From assembly GCA_020633515.1 (NCBI GenBank), contig JACKDM010000040.1:1-45618 (forward strand): a DNA stretch of 45,618 bases, given 5' to 3'. The position numbers were made by a program, and so were the translations under genes. Positions 34,661 to 42,619 of the stretch are shown here, piece after piece. This DNA is from Myxococcales bacterium (GTDB taxonomy: Bacteria > Myxococcota > Bradymonadia > UBA7976 > UBA1532). The notes under the pieces are model-generated. The model ran no database searches. It was not told the DNA's origin and saw nothing but the letters and a program-made list of their open reading frames with translations. Within the stretch, counting starts at the first letter, position 1. Each line of letters opens with the position of its first letter.

Positions 34661-35419
34661 ATGCGTGTTCAGTGCCCACACTGTCAGGTGAGCGTCGATC
34701 TCGATCGGCTCGATGCGGTCGAGGGCGGCTTCGGCTTCGTGTGTCCGCGGTGTGCGGCGACGGCGGTGCTCGCGCCCGCGGTCGGCTCGGCGCCCGCGAA
34801 GGCGCGCGATGACATCGGGCCCGCGCTGTCGTCGGGTCGCGTCGATGCCATGCCCGACGCGATCGGCGCCGCGCTCCCCTCCCCTGCCAGGCCGACGAGC
34901 CCGGCCGCGCGCGCGGGGAGCGCGGGGCTCGTCGAGTGCCCCAAGTGCGCGCACCGCCAGCCGCCGGGCGCGGACGCCTGTCATCGCTGCGGGTTGATGT
35001 TCGCCTACGCGGCGACGGGGCGGGCGCGGCTGCCGGGTGATCCGCTCGACGGCCACCCGGCGGCGGTGAGCATCCGGGCGCGATGGCAGGCGCTCGCGGC
35101 CGATCTCGACGATGCGCGCGGTCACCACGACTTCATCCGCATGTGCGCCGAGAGCGAGCTGCTCGAGTTCGCCGGGCAGAGCTATCGGCGGCTGGCCGAC
35201 GCGATGCCCGAGGACACGCGGGTCGCGGGCTATCGCCAACAGGTGCTCAAGGCGGCGATGGCACGGGTGGGACAGGTCGGTGAGCGGGCGATGAGCGCCG
35301 ATCGCAGCCGGGTGCGGCGCATGTTCGCGCTGCTCGTCGCCGCGCTCGTGCTCCTGGTGTTCGCGTTGGGCTACTACCTGCTGACCCGCTATCAGATCGC
35401 CCGGCAGTTCGACGGGTGA
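34661..35419 (+). CDS. Zinc-ribbon single-pass membrane protein
   Basis: 252 residues. An N-terminal zinc ribbon has CPHC and CPRC, like MJ0042-type finger-loops common in Myxococcota. A Pro/Ala linker leads to a second ribbon (CPKCAHRQPPGADACHRC, about 88-106), a helical region (about 130-205) and one membrane helix near the C-terminus (FALLVAALVLLVFALGYYLL). Zinc ribbons probably serve protein contacts; function unknown. CAATGGT ends about 5 bases before the ATG, consistent with a leaderless -10. The MglA-family gene follows 70 bases later. Confidence 0.75.
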   Translation: MRVQCPHCQVSVDLDRLDAVEGGFGFVCPRCAATAVLAPAVGSAPAKARDDIGPALSSGRVDAMPDAIGAALPSPARPTSPAARAGSAGLVECPKCAHRQPPGADACHRCGLMFAYAATGRARLPGDPLDGHPAAVSIRARWQALAADLDDARGHHDFIRMCAESELLEFAGQSYRRLADAMPEDTRVAGYRQQVLKAAMARVGQVGERAMSADRSRVRRMFALLVAALVLLVFALGYYLLTRYQIARQFDG

Positions 35420-35460
35420 ACGGCTGGCGATCGGCGGCGGGGTGCGTCATCATCACCGCC

Positions 35461-35490
35461 ATGCTCACTCGTCGTCCTCGGGGCGGTTGA
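35461..35490 (+). other. Nine-codon leader ORF overlapping the MglA-family start
   Basis: ATG at 35461 opens MLTRRPRGG and stops with TGA at 35488-35490, whose A is the first base of the downstream ATG (TGATG). CATCATC at 35448-35454 lies 6 bases before it. Three consecutive Arg-rich codons and the stop-start overlap suggest possible translational coupling. Whether it is translated cannot be told from sequence. Confidence 0.3.
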
Positions 35491-36170
35491 TGGTTCAGTT
35501 CAACCTGCCGCGCCGCGAGATCACGCTCAAGGTCGTCTACTACGGGCCCGCGCTCAGCGGGAAGACGACGAACCTCCAGGCGCTGCACCTCATGGCGCCG
35601 AGCGGATCGGCCGGGCGGCTGATGACGCTCGAGACCCGCGACGACCGCACGCTCTTCTTCGACCTGCTGCCGGTGGTCTTCCGCTCGGCGGCGGGGTTCA
35701 CGCTCAAGGTCAAGGTGCTGACCGTGCCCGGGCAGGTCATCCACGACTCGACCCGGCGGGTGGTGCTGCAAGGGGCCGACGCGATCGCGTTCATCGCCGA
35801 CAGCCAGGTCTCGGAGACCGAGGCCAACAAGGAGTCGTTTCGCAACCTGCGGGCGAACCTCGAGGCCAATGGGCTGCCGGCCGATCTGCCGATGGTCATT
35901 CAGTTCAACAAACGCGACCTGCCCGAGATCCGCTCCGAGGCCGAGCTGCAAGCCTTTCAGCGGCACCGATCGACGCCGTTGATCCCGGCGATCGCGATCC
36001 GGGGGATCGGGGTGCGCGAGACGCTCGAGGGGCTGCTCTCGGTCGCCTGGGATCGGCTCGACCGCGAGTTCAAGATGGGCGAGCGGCTCAAGGTCGAGAA
36101 GGACGCCTTCCTCGCCGAGGTCTTCCGCGGATGGAAGCCGCCGCAGCCGGTCTTCGGAGGCGGGCGGTGA
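35490..36170 (+). CDS. MglA-family small Ras-like GTPase
   Basis: 226 residues. It aligns well with Myxococcus MglA: REITLKVVYYGPALSGKTTNLQ (shown here as the P-loop region GPALSGKTT), TRDDRTLFFDLLP, the non-canonical switch TVPGQV in place of DxxG, IADSQVSETEANKES and base motif NKRDLP. MglA is a polarity switch controlling motility machinery and is normally paired with the GAP MglB, which is absent here. There is an extra C-terminal tail of about 30 residues (WKPPQPVFGGGR end). The stop overlaps the following kinase start (GTGA), so the two are translationally coupled, pointing to a signalling module. Confidence 0.92.
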   Translation: MVQFNLPRREITLKVVYYGPALSGKTTNLQALHLMAPSGSAGRLMTLETRDDRTLFFDLLPVVFRSAAGFTLKVKVLTVPGQVIHDSTRRVVLQGADAIAFIADSQVSETEANKESFRNLRANLEANGLPADLPMVIQFNKRDLPEIRSEAELQAFQRHRSTPLIPAIAIRGIGVRETLEGLLSVAWDRLDREFKMGERLKVEKDAFLAEVFRGWKPPQPVFGGGR

Positions 36171-37558
36171 GCACCTCGATCCTCGACCGGCCGCCGCAGT
36201 TCGCCGAGCTCTTCGAGCCGGCGCTGCTCACCGAGCTGTGCGCCGCGTTCGGCGACCTGTACCGGCTCGGGCTGCGGGCCTTCGACGATCGCCACGAGCA
36301 GCTCGTCGAGGTCAACCACGACGCGGGGCTCGGGGAGAAGCTGTTCCACGATCCGGTGGTGCAGCGGGCGATGGTCGACTTCATCTCGGGGCTCAAGCGG
36401 CTCGATCCCGAGCGCGGCGAGTCGCTGACGCGGGTCGATCCGGTCGCGGGGACGCGCTACCTGATCGTGCCGGTGGTGTACGAGTTCGAGGTGATCGGCA
36501 AGCTGATCTGCGGGCCCTATCTGCCGGAGACGCCGCCGCCGCTCGCGGAGAGCCCGTACGCGCGGCGGCTGGATGTCGCGGCGGTGGAGCGGGCGCGCTC
36601 GCGGCTGACGACCTTCGGCGAGGCGGGGCTGCGGGCGCGGGTGGCGATGCTGCTCAAGGCCATCGAGACGACCTGCCACTCGGGCTACAAGGCGCTGTTG
36701 ACGAGCAACATGCACCTCGAGTCGATCACCGAGGCCTACAACGATCTGCAGGCGGCCAACCAGCAGCTCCGTGAGCGCAACGAGGCGCTCGCGGCGAGCA
36801 ACGCCCGGCTGCGCGAGCTCGACGAGCTCAAGAGCAACTTCCTCGCGACGGTCAGCCATGAGCTGCGCACGCCGCTCACCAGCGTGATCGGCTACAGCGA
36901 GATGCTCTACGAGGAGCTCGCCGGGCCGCTCAACGACGAGCAGAAGGAGTACCTCGCGACGATCATGGAGCGCGGCGAGAGCCTGCTGCAACTCATCGGG
37001 GGCATCCTCGACATCAGCAAGATCGAGCGGGGGGTCAAGACGCTCTCGCTCGAGCGGGTGACGGTCGAGGCGATCGTCGAGGCCGCGCTGTCGACGGTGC
37101 GACCGCAGGCGCGCAAGGGGCAGCTCGCGCTGGTCGTCGACATCTCCGAAGGGCTGCCGGTGCTCAACGTCGACCGCTACAAGGTGCGGCAATCGCTGGT
37201 GAATCTGCTCTCGAACGCCGTGAAGTTCACCTCGGCGGGCGGCTCGGTGACGGTGCGGGTGCGCCCGAGCATCGCGCCGCGGGCGGGGCACGGCGGGGCC
37301 GACATCCAGGCGGTGCGGTTCTCGGTGCAGGACACCGGCGTGGGGCTGCCCGCCGACCAGCTCGGCAAGGTCTTCGACGCCTTCTATCAGGTCGACAACA
37401 GCTCGACCCGCAGCTATGGCGGCACCGGCCTCGGGCTGTCGATCGTCAAGAACTTCGTCGAGGCGCACGGCGGCGAGGTCTTCGTCGAGAGCGAGGAGGG
37501 CGCCGGCGCGACCTTCTCGTTCGTCGTGCCCGTCGACCAGCCCGGCCGCGCGTCCTGA
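36167..37558 (+). CDS. Cytosolic hybrid-less sensor histidine kinase with PocR-like domain
   Basis: 463 residues without membrane segments. The N-terminal domain (about 10-160) looks like a PocR-type sensory domain (LTELCAAFGDLYRLGL, GTRYLIVPVVYEFEVIGKL). A coiled coil (about 185-222, ending RLRELDELK) connects to a HisKA domain with SHELRTPL (His231). The HATPase domain is complete: N box SLVNLLSNAVKF, G1 DTGVGL and G2 GGTGLGLSIV. There is no receiver domain and no response regulator nearby. The GTG start at 36167 follows GGAGG and overlaps the MglA-family stop. Confidence 0.9.
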   Translation: MSTSILDRPPQFAELFEPALLTELCAAFGDLYRLGLRAFDDRHEQLVEVNHDAGLGEKLFHDPVVQRAMVDFISGLKRLDPERGESLTRVDPVAGTRYLIVPVVYEFEVIGKLICGPYLPETPPPLAESPYARRLDVAAVERARSRLTTFGEAGLRARVAMLLKAIETTCHSGYKALLTSNMHLESITEAYNDLQAANQQLRERNEALAASNARLRELDELKSNFLATVSHELRTPLTSVIGYSEMLYEELAGPLNDEQKEYLATIMERGESLLQLIGGILDISKIERGVKTLSLERVTVEAIVEAALSTVRPQARKGQLALVVDISEGLPVLNVDRYKVRQSLVNLLSNAVKFTSAGGSVTVRVRPSIAPRAGHGGADIQAVRFSVQDTGVGLPADQLGKVFDAFYQVDNSSTRSYGGTGLGLSIVKNFVEAHGGEVFVESEEGAGATFSFVVPVDQPGRAS

Positions 37559-37574
37559 GCCGACTGAGGAATCC

Positions 37575-38540
37575 CTGGACCCCGACCCTGCCATCGAGCC
37601 CGACGACGACCCGCTGCCCGCCGAGGGCGCGCTCGTCGCGATCATCGACGACGAGCTGCGCCGCGCGGGGATCCCGGCCGATCTGCGCGACGACTGCGCC
37701 GCGATCGACACGCCGACCGCGCTGGTGACGACCGACGTGCTCGTCGAGGGCCGCCACTTCGATGTGAAGCGCGACACACCCGAGCAGATCGGCGCGCAGG
37801 CGGCGGTGAGCAACCTCAGCGATCTCGCGGGGAGCGGCGGCGCGGCGGGGTGGCTGGTGTGGGCGCTGACGCTGCCGGCGGGCTTCGGCGCGGGGCGGTT
37901 CCGGCGGCTGGTGCGGGGGTTCGCGACGTGCGCGGCGGCGCACGGGGCGCGGGTGGTGGGCGGCAACCTGAGCCGCACCGACGGACCGGCGGTGATCGCG
38001 GTCACCGCGGGCGGGCCGCTCGCCGGCGCGCGCGCCTTCACCCGGGTCGGCGCGCGACCGGGCGACGCGGTGTACGTCACCGGCCCGCTCGGCGACGCCG
38101 CGATCCGCTGGCAGGACGGTGACCCCGCCGCCCGCGCCGCGCGCCACCACTGGCGCCCGCACCTGCCCGAAGCCGCCGCGCTCGCCGCCTGGGGCGCGGT
38201 CACCGCGGCGATGGACGTCAGCGACGGGCTGCTGATCGACGCCGGCCGCCTCGCCCGCGCGAGCGGGGTCGCGATCGGCTTCGAACGCGCCGCGATCCCG
38301 ACGAGCGCCCACTATCACGCCCGCCGCGGCGACGACCTCGACGCCGCGCTCACCGGCGGCGAGGACTACGTGCTGCTCTTCACCGCCCCGCCCGACGAGG
38401 CGCCCCCGTCGGCCGCGAACGCGCGCCGGATCGGCGTCTGCGCCGCCGGCGCCGGCCTCACGCTCGACGGCCGCCCCGTCGCCGCGCGTGGCCACGACCA
38501 CTTCGCCCCGTCCACGGCCAAGGAGCCCCACGACCGCTGA
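37575..38540 (+). CDS. thiL: Thiamine-monophosphate kinase ThiL, start uncertain (possible CTG)
   Basis: Last step of thiamine diphosphate synthesis: phosphorylates thiamine monophosphate. About 321 residues. AIRS/PurM-fold motifs: LRDDCAAID (Mg/ATP Asp), VTTDVLVEGRHFD, GAQAAVSNLSDLA, GARVVGGNLSRTDGP, AMDVSDGLLIDAGRLA and LTGGEDYVLLFTA, all typical. No ATG, GTG or TTG is found in frame between the kinase stop (37558) and the conserved start region near 37620. A CTG at 37575 lies 4 bases after GAGGA and is the best candidate; ATC at 37593 is another. The start of the next gene overlaps its stop (TGATG). Confidence 0.88.
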   Translation: MDPDPAIEPDDDPLPAEGALVAIIDDELRRAGIPADLRDDCAAIDTPTALVTTDVLVEGRHFDVKRDTPEQIGAQAAVSNLSDLAGSGGAAGWLVWALTLPAGFGAGRFRRLVRGFATCAAAHGARVVGGNLSRTDGPAVIAVTAGGPLAGARAFTRVGARPGDAVYVTGPLGDAAIRWQDGDPAARAARHHWRPHLPEAAALAAWGAVTAAMDVSDGLLIDAGRLARASGVAIGFERAAIPTSAHYHARRGDDLDAALTGGEDYVLLFTAPPDEAPPSAANARRIGVCAAGAGLTLDGRPVAARGHDHFAPSTAKEPHDR

Positions 38541-39568
38541 TGGAGTACGCCCTCTTCTTCATCCTCCTCTTCGTCTCGAGCTTCTTCAGCGGCTCGGAGA
38601 CGGCGCTGTTCAGCATCGGCAAGGTCGCGCTCACCCGATTGCAGCAGTCGCCCCGCGCGATCGACCGGCTCATCGCGCGCCTGCTCGCCTCGCCGCGCGA
38701 CCTGCTCGTCACCGTGCTGCTCGGCAACGAGCTCACCAACATCGCGCTCTCGATCGTCAGCGCCGGCATCACCCGCGGCTGGCTCGAAGACCGCACGCTC
38801 ATCGAGCAGGCGCTGCTCTCGGCGGCGATGGTGGTGCCGCTGCTGCTCGTCGTCGGCGAGATCACCCCCAAGACGCTCGCCGCCCAGCGCGCCGAGGGCA
38901 CCGCGCGCATCATCGCCCGCCCGCTGTCGCTCTTCGCGTTCGTCACCACCCCGATCCGCTACGGGCTGCGCCGCCTCACCGACGCGACGCTGCGGCGCTT
39001 CGCCGGCAAGCAGGGCGAGGCCGCGGCCGACAACACCATCGACGAGCGCGAGTTCCGCACCCTCGTCGACGTCGGCGCGCAGGAGGGCGTCGTCGAAGAG
39101 GGCGAGCGGGCGCTGATCCACAACGTGCTCGACTTCGGCGACCTGCGGGTGCGCGACGTCATGATGCCGTGGAATCAGGTCTTCTCGCTCGCCGACGACC
39201 TGACGATCGACCGGGTCCTCGCCCAGATCACCGACCGCACCCACAGCCGCATCCCGGTGTGGAGCGGCAACCCGCACAACGTGGTCGGCGTGCTCTTCGT
39301 CAAGGACCTGCTCCCCATCCGCTGGGGCGTGCGCCCCGCGCCCCCGCGGCTGCGCCGGCTGCTGCGTCGCCCGCTGTTCACCCTCGGCGGGCGCAGCGCC
39401 GCCGACCTGCTCGACGAGTTCCGCACCCGCCGCACCCACCTCGCGATCGTCGTCGACGAGTTCGGCCGCGCCAAGGGGCTGGTGACGATGGAGGATCTGC
39501 TCGAAGAGCTCTTCGGCCCGATCCACGACGACGAGGCCGAGGCGACCGCGGAGGCGACCCGTGGTTGA
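38540..39568 (+). CDS. CNNM/HlyC-type membrane protein (DUF21 + CBS pair), lacks CorC domain
   Basis: 342 residues. The N-terminal DUF21 membrane domain (about 1-170) has FFSGSETALFSIGK and VLLGNELTNI plus GEITPKTLAAQ, which line the ion site in CNNM/CorB transporters. Two CBS motifs follow (about 200-325; VRDVMMPWNQVF and HLAIVVDEFGRAKGLVTMEDLLEEL). It ends shortly after the second CBS, so the CorC/HlyC C-terminal domain of many relatives is missing. CorB/CNNM proteins export Mg2+ (family knowledge). The start overlaps the thiL stop, and the next gene, a full-length paralogue, overlaps its end by 8 bases. Confidence 0.9.
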   Translation: MEYALFFILLFVSSFFSGSETALFSIGKVALTRLQQSPRAIDRLIARLLASPRDLLVTVLLGNELTNIALSIVSAGITRGWLEDRTLIEQALLSAAMVVPLLLVVGEITPKTLAAQRAEGTARIIARPLSLFAFVTTPIRYGLRRLTDATLRRFAGKQGEAAADNTIDEREFRTLVDVGAQEGVVEEGERALIHNVLDFGDLRVRDVMMPWNQVFSLADDLTIDRVLAQITDRTHSRIPVWSGNPHNVVGVLFVKDLLPIRWGVRPAPPRLRRLLRRPLFTLGGRSAADLLDEFRTRRTHLAIVVDEFGRAKGLVTMEDLLEELFGPIHDDEAEATAEATRG

Positions 39569-40823
39569 CACGCTGCTTCAGCTCCTGCCCTGGATCATCA
39601 TCGGCGGCTGCGTGCTCAGCGAGGCGTTCTTCGCCGCGAGCGAGCTCTCGATCGTCTCCGCCAACGGCATCCGCCTCGAAGAAGCCGCCCGCAACGGCAG
39701 CGCCGCGGCGAAGCGCGTGCTGTGGTTCCGCCAGCACCCCGACCGCCTCTTCGGCACCACCCTGCTCGGCACCAACTTCAGCACCGTCACCGGCTCGACG
39801 ACCGCCTCGCTCACCCTGCTGCGCCTCGACCCGGTCAACGGCGACTGGTGGGCGATGCTGCTCATGTCACCGCTCATCCTCATCGGCGCCGAGATCATCC
39901 CCAAGAGCCTCGGCCAGAGCCGCGCCGACACCCTCTCGCTGCTGCTCTCGGGCCCGCTCTACATCGTGCACCGCGCGCTCACGCCGCTGATCTGGTTCGT
40001 CCGCGGCTACACCGCGACGCTCTACCGCCTCCTCGGCATCGACGACGCCTCGCGCAAGGCGATGGCCTCGCGCGACGAGCTCGTGCTCCTGATGCAGACC
40101 GAGAGCGGCGAGAGCGAGATGAATGCCGACGAGCGCGAGATGATCTCCCGGATCTTCGCCTTCACCCAGCTCGAAGCCAGCGACAGCATGGTCCCGCTCG
40201 TCGAGATCGTCGCCGTGCCCGCCGACTCGACCGTCGAGGACGCCGTCAAGGCCATCTCGCGCCAGGGCTACAGCCGCCTGCCCGTCTACCGCGACCGCAT
40301 CGACAACATCGTCGGGCTCTTGCACCACCTCGACCTGCTCAAGGCCGAGCGCGCCGACCAGCCGGTCACCGAGCTGATGCGCCCGCCCTACTTCGTGCCC
40401 GAGAACCAGGAGATCGACGAGATCCTCATCCTCCTGCAGCGCGAGGCGGCCTCGGCGGCGGTCGTCGTCGACGAGTTCGGCGGCGCGGTCGGGCTGTTGA
40501 CCCTCGAGGACGTGCTCGAAGAGATCGTCGGCGAGATCCACGACGAGTTCGACCCCGAGGGCGGGCTCTGGCGCCAGGTCCCCGACGGCTGGACCATCGA
40601 CGCCCGCGCGCCCGTCGAGCGGGTCAACGAGCACTTCAAGCTCGAGCTGCCCACCGACGACGACTACGAGACCATCGCCGGCTTCATGCTCGACCAGCTC
40701 CGCCACATCCCCCAGCTCGGCGAGACCGTCGCGCTCCCCGACGGCCGCCGCTTCACCGTGCGCCGCGCCAACGCCCGCGCGATCCTCGAGGTCCACCTCA
40801 GCCGCGGCCGCGCCGCCCCATGA
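39561..40823 (+). CDS. CNNM/HlyC-type membrane protein (DUF21 + CBS + CorC_HlyC)
   Basis: 420 residues: DUF21 membrane domain (about 1-180; FFAASELSIVSANGIR, GAEIIPKSLGQ), CBS pair (about 200-320; SRLPVYRDRIDNIVGLLH, VVDEFGGAVGLLTLEDVLEEI) and the C-terminal CorC_HlyC transporter-associated domain (about 335-410; GEIHDEFDPEGG then LPTDDDYETIAGFML). The GTG start follows GGAGG and overlaps the end of the upstream paralogue by 8 bases. The stop overlaps the next start (ATGA). It is probably a Mg2+ or Co2+ transporter subunit; tandem CNNM genes of unequal length suggest a heterodimer. Confidence 0.92.
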   Translation: MVDTLLQLLPWIIIGGCVLSEAFFAASELSIVSANGIRLEEAARNGSAAAKRVLWFRQHPDRLFGTTLLGTNFSTVTGSTTASLTLLRLDPVNGDWWAMLLMSPLILIGAEIIPKSLGQSRADTLSLLLSGPLYIVHRALTPLIWFVRGYTATLYRLLGIDDASRKAMASRDELVLLMQTESGESEMNADEREMISRIFAFTQLEASDSMVPLVEIVAVPADSTVEDAVKAISRQGYSRLPVYRDRIDNIVGLLHHLDLLKAERADQPVTELMRPPYFVPENQEIDEILILLQREAASAAVVVDEFGGAVGLLTLEDVLEEIVGEIHDEFDPEGGLWRQVPDGWTIDARAPVERVNEHFKLELPTDDDYETIAGFMLDQLRHIPQLGETVALPDGRRFTVRRANARAILEVHLSRGRAAP

Positions 40824-42619
40824 GCCCGCTCGGGCCGCCGACCCGCCGCGCGCTCGGCTGGATCCTCCCCCTCCCGCTGCTCTGGGGCCCCGGCCTCGCC
40901 GCCCTCCTCGCCGTCGACCCCTTCGCCGCCCGCGCGCTCACCCGCAGCGGCCTCACGGCCGGCCTCCTCGCCATCGCCGGCGCCATCCTCCTCGTGCGCC
41001 GCTGCCTCCGCCCCGGCCTCCGCCCCGGCTTCGGCGCCGCCTGCGCCCGCGACCTCGGCCTCCTCGTCACCGCGCTCGCGCTCGCCCGCTGGGCCGCCGA
41101 CCACCTCGACCCACGCGTCCCCTTCATCGAAGCCTTCTCCGTGCTCCTCGCCACCCTCGCCCTCGGCTGGAGCGCCTGCCTCGCCGCCTTCCTCACCATC
41201 CAGCCCCTCGCCCGCCGCGCCCCCGCCGCCCCCGGCGAGCGCCTCCCCGCGCTCACCACCCTCTACACCGCCGGCGCCGCCGCGCTCGGCCTCCTCACCG
41301 CCGCGCTCCTCGGCGTCGCCCTCTCCGCCCGCGCCGCCGGCGGCGTCGACCGCGCCCGCCTCGCCGAGCTCCACCTCATCGCCGACCTGCTCGCCGCCGC
41401 CGCCACCCACGGCGACCCCGCCGCCGCGCTCACCACCCTGCACGGCGAGCTCTACCTCGACGCCGCCATCCTCCCCGGCGACGCCCCGCCCCCCTGGCTC
41501 CGCTTCGCCGACGAAGCCCTCGCCGCCCCCGACCACCACCTCCTCCGCTTCGACAGCGCCCGCTTCCACCTCGTCCGCCGCCCCCTCCCGCGCGACACCC
41601 TCTGGATCTGGCAGACCGCCGGCGTCGGCCCCCCGGTGCGCGCGCCCGACGACGCCGGCGCGATCCTCATCCTCGGCATCCTCATGCTCGGCGCCCCGCT
41701 CGGCGCCTGGCTCATCGGCCGTGACCTCGCCGGCCAGCTCCGCCCGCTCACCGACGCGCTCGACCGCATGGGCCACGCCGCCGACCACCCCACCGCGCCG
41801 CTCGACCCCGGCGACGTGCCGCAAGCGAGCAGCGACGAGATCGGCGACCTCGCCGCCGTCGTCGACGACACCGTGCGCCGCTTCGCCGCCCACAACCGCC
41901 ACCTCGCCGCCGAGCTCTCCGTCGCCGCCGGCAGCGATCGCACCCGCACCGGCTTCCTCCACACCGCGAGCTACGAGCTGCGCACCCCGCTGACCACCAT
42001 CACCGGCTACTGCCACCTGCTCCAGCAGACCCCGCTCAACGACGCCCAGCGCGAAGACATCCGCGTCATCGCCGACGCCAGCGCGCAGCTCCTCGACCAC
42101 GTCGACGAGATCCTCGACCTCTCGCGCATCGAAGCCGGCGAAGAGGTCCCCCTCGCCCGCGCCCCGGTCGACCTCGCCGCGCTCGCCGCCGAAGAGCTCG
42201 CCGCCCACGCCGACATCTCACCCGACGTCACCACCGGCGTCGCCGCCGAGCCCGCGCCCCCGGTCGCCGCCGACCGCGCCCGCATCCGGCAGGTCATCGC
42301 CAACCTGCTCGACAACGCGCTCAAGTTCACGACCGCCGGCTACATCGAGATCCGCGTCCGCCCCGAGCCCTTCCGCGGCGCCCCGGCGGTGCACCTCGAG
42401 GTCGCCGACACCGGCCCCGGCATCCCGCCCGACGAGCTCGAGGCGATCTTCGTCGAGTTCCACCGCGTCGCCGCCCAGCGCGGCGTCGCCGGCACCGGCC
42501 TCGGCCTCGCCATCGCCCGTCGCCTCGTCGAACGCCACGGCGGCCGCCTCTGGGCCGAGTCGGTCCTCGGCGAAGGCAGCACCTTCCACCTCGTGCTGCC
42601 GGTGGAGCCGCCGCCATGA
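40820..42619 (+). CDS. Histidine kinase-like membrane protein, phospho-acceptor His replaced by Tyr
   Basis: 599 residues. Several N-terminal membrane helices (about 10-190), an extracytoplasmic-like segment (about 195-290), one more helix (AILILGILMLGAPLGAWLI), a HAMP-like linker (about 305-355), HisKA and HATPase. The H box reads ASYELRTPLTTITGY: Tyr385 (codon TAC, 41972-41974) stands where His is required. The ATPase domain looks complete: N box QVIANLLDNALKF, G1 DTGPGIP and G2 GTGLGLAIARRLVERHGG. It should bind ATP but cannot autophosphorylate in the usual way. Start and stop both overlap neighbours (ATGA); the downstream partner has the opposite defect. Confidence 0.92.
   Translation: MSPLGPPTRRALGWILPLPLLWGPGLAALLAVDPFAARALTRSGLTAGLLAIAGAILLVRRCLRPGLRPGFGAACARDLGLLVTALALARWAADHLDPRVPFIEAFSVLLATLALGWSACLAAFLTIQPLARRAPAAPGERLPALTTLYTAGAAALGLLTAALLGVALSARAAGGVDRARLAELHLIADLLAAAATHGDPAAALTTLHGELYLDAAILPGDAPPPWLRFADEALAAPDHHLLRFDSARFHLVRRPLPRDTLWIWQTAGVGPPVRAPDDAGAILILGILMLGAPLGAWLIGRDLAGQLRPLTDALDRMGHAADHPTAPLDPGDVPQASSDEIGDLAAVVDDTVRRFAAHNRHLAAELSVAAGSDRTRTGFLHTASYELRTPLTTITGYCHLLQQTPLNDAQREDIRVIADASAQLLDHVDEILDLSRIEAGEEVPLARAPVDLAALAAEELAAHADISPDVTTGVAAEPAPPVAADRARIRQVIANLLDNALKFTTAGYIEIRVRPEPFRGAPAVHLEVADTGPGIPPDELEAIFVEFHRVAAQRGVAGTGLGLAIARRLVERHGGRLWAESVLGEGSTFHLVLPVEPPP

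Noticed and set aside
41450..42330. Frameshift or sequencing error as the cause of the missing H-box His
   Set aside because: The frame is open across the region, with conserved FL, ELRTPL and TTITGY flanking residues. Only one codon (TAC for CAC) differs, so a shift is excluded, though a single-base miscall is not.
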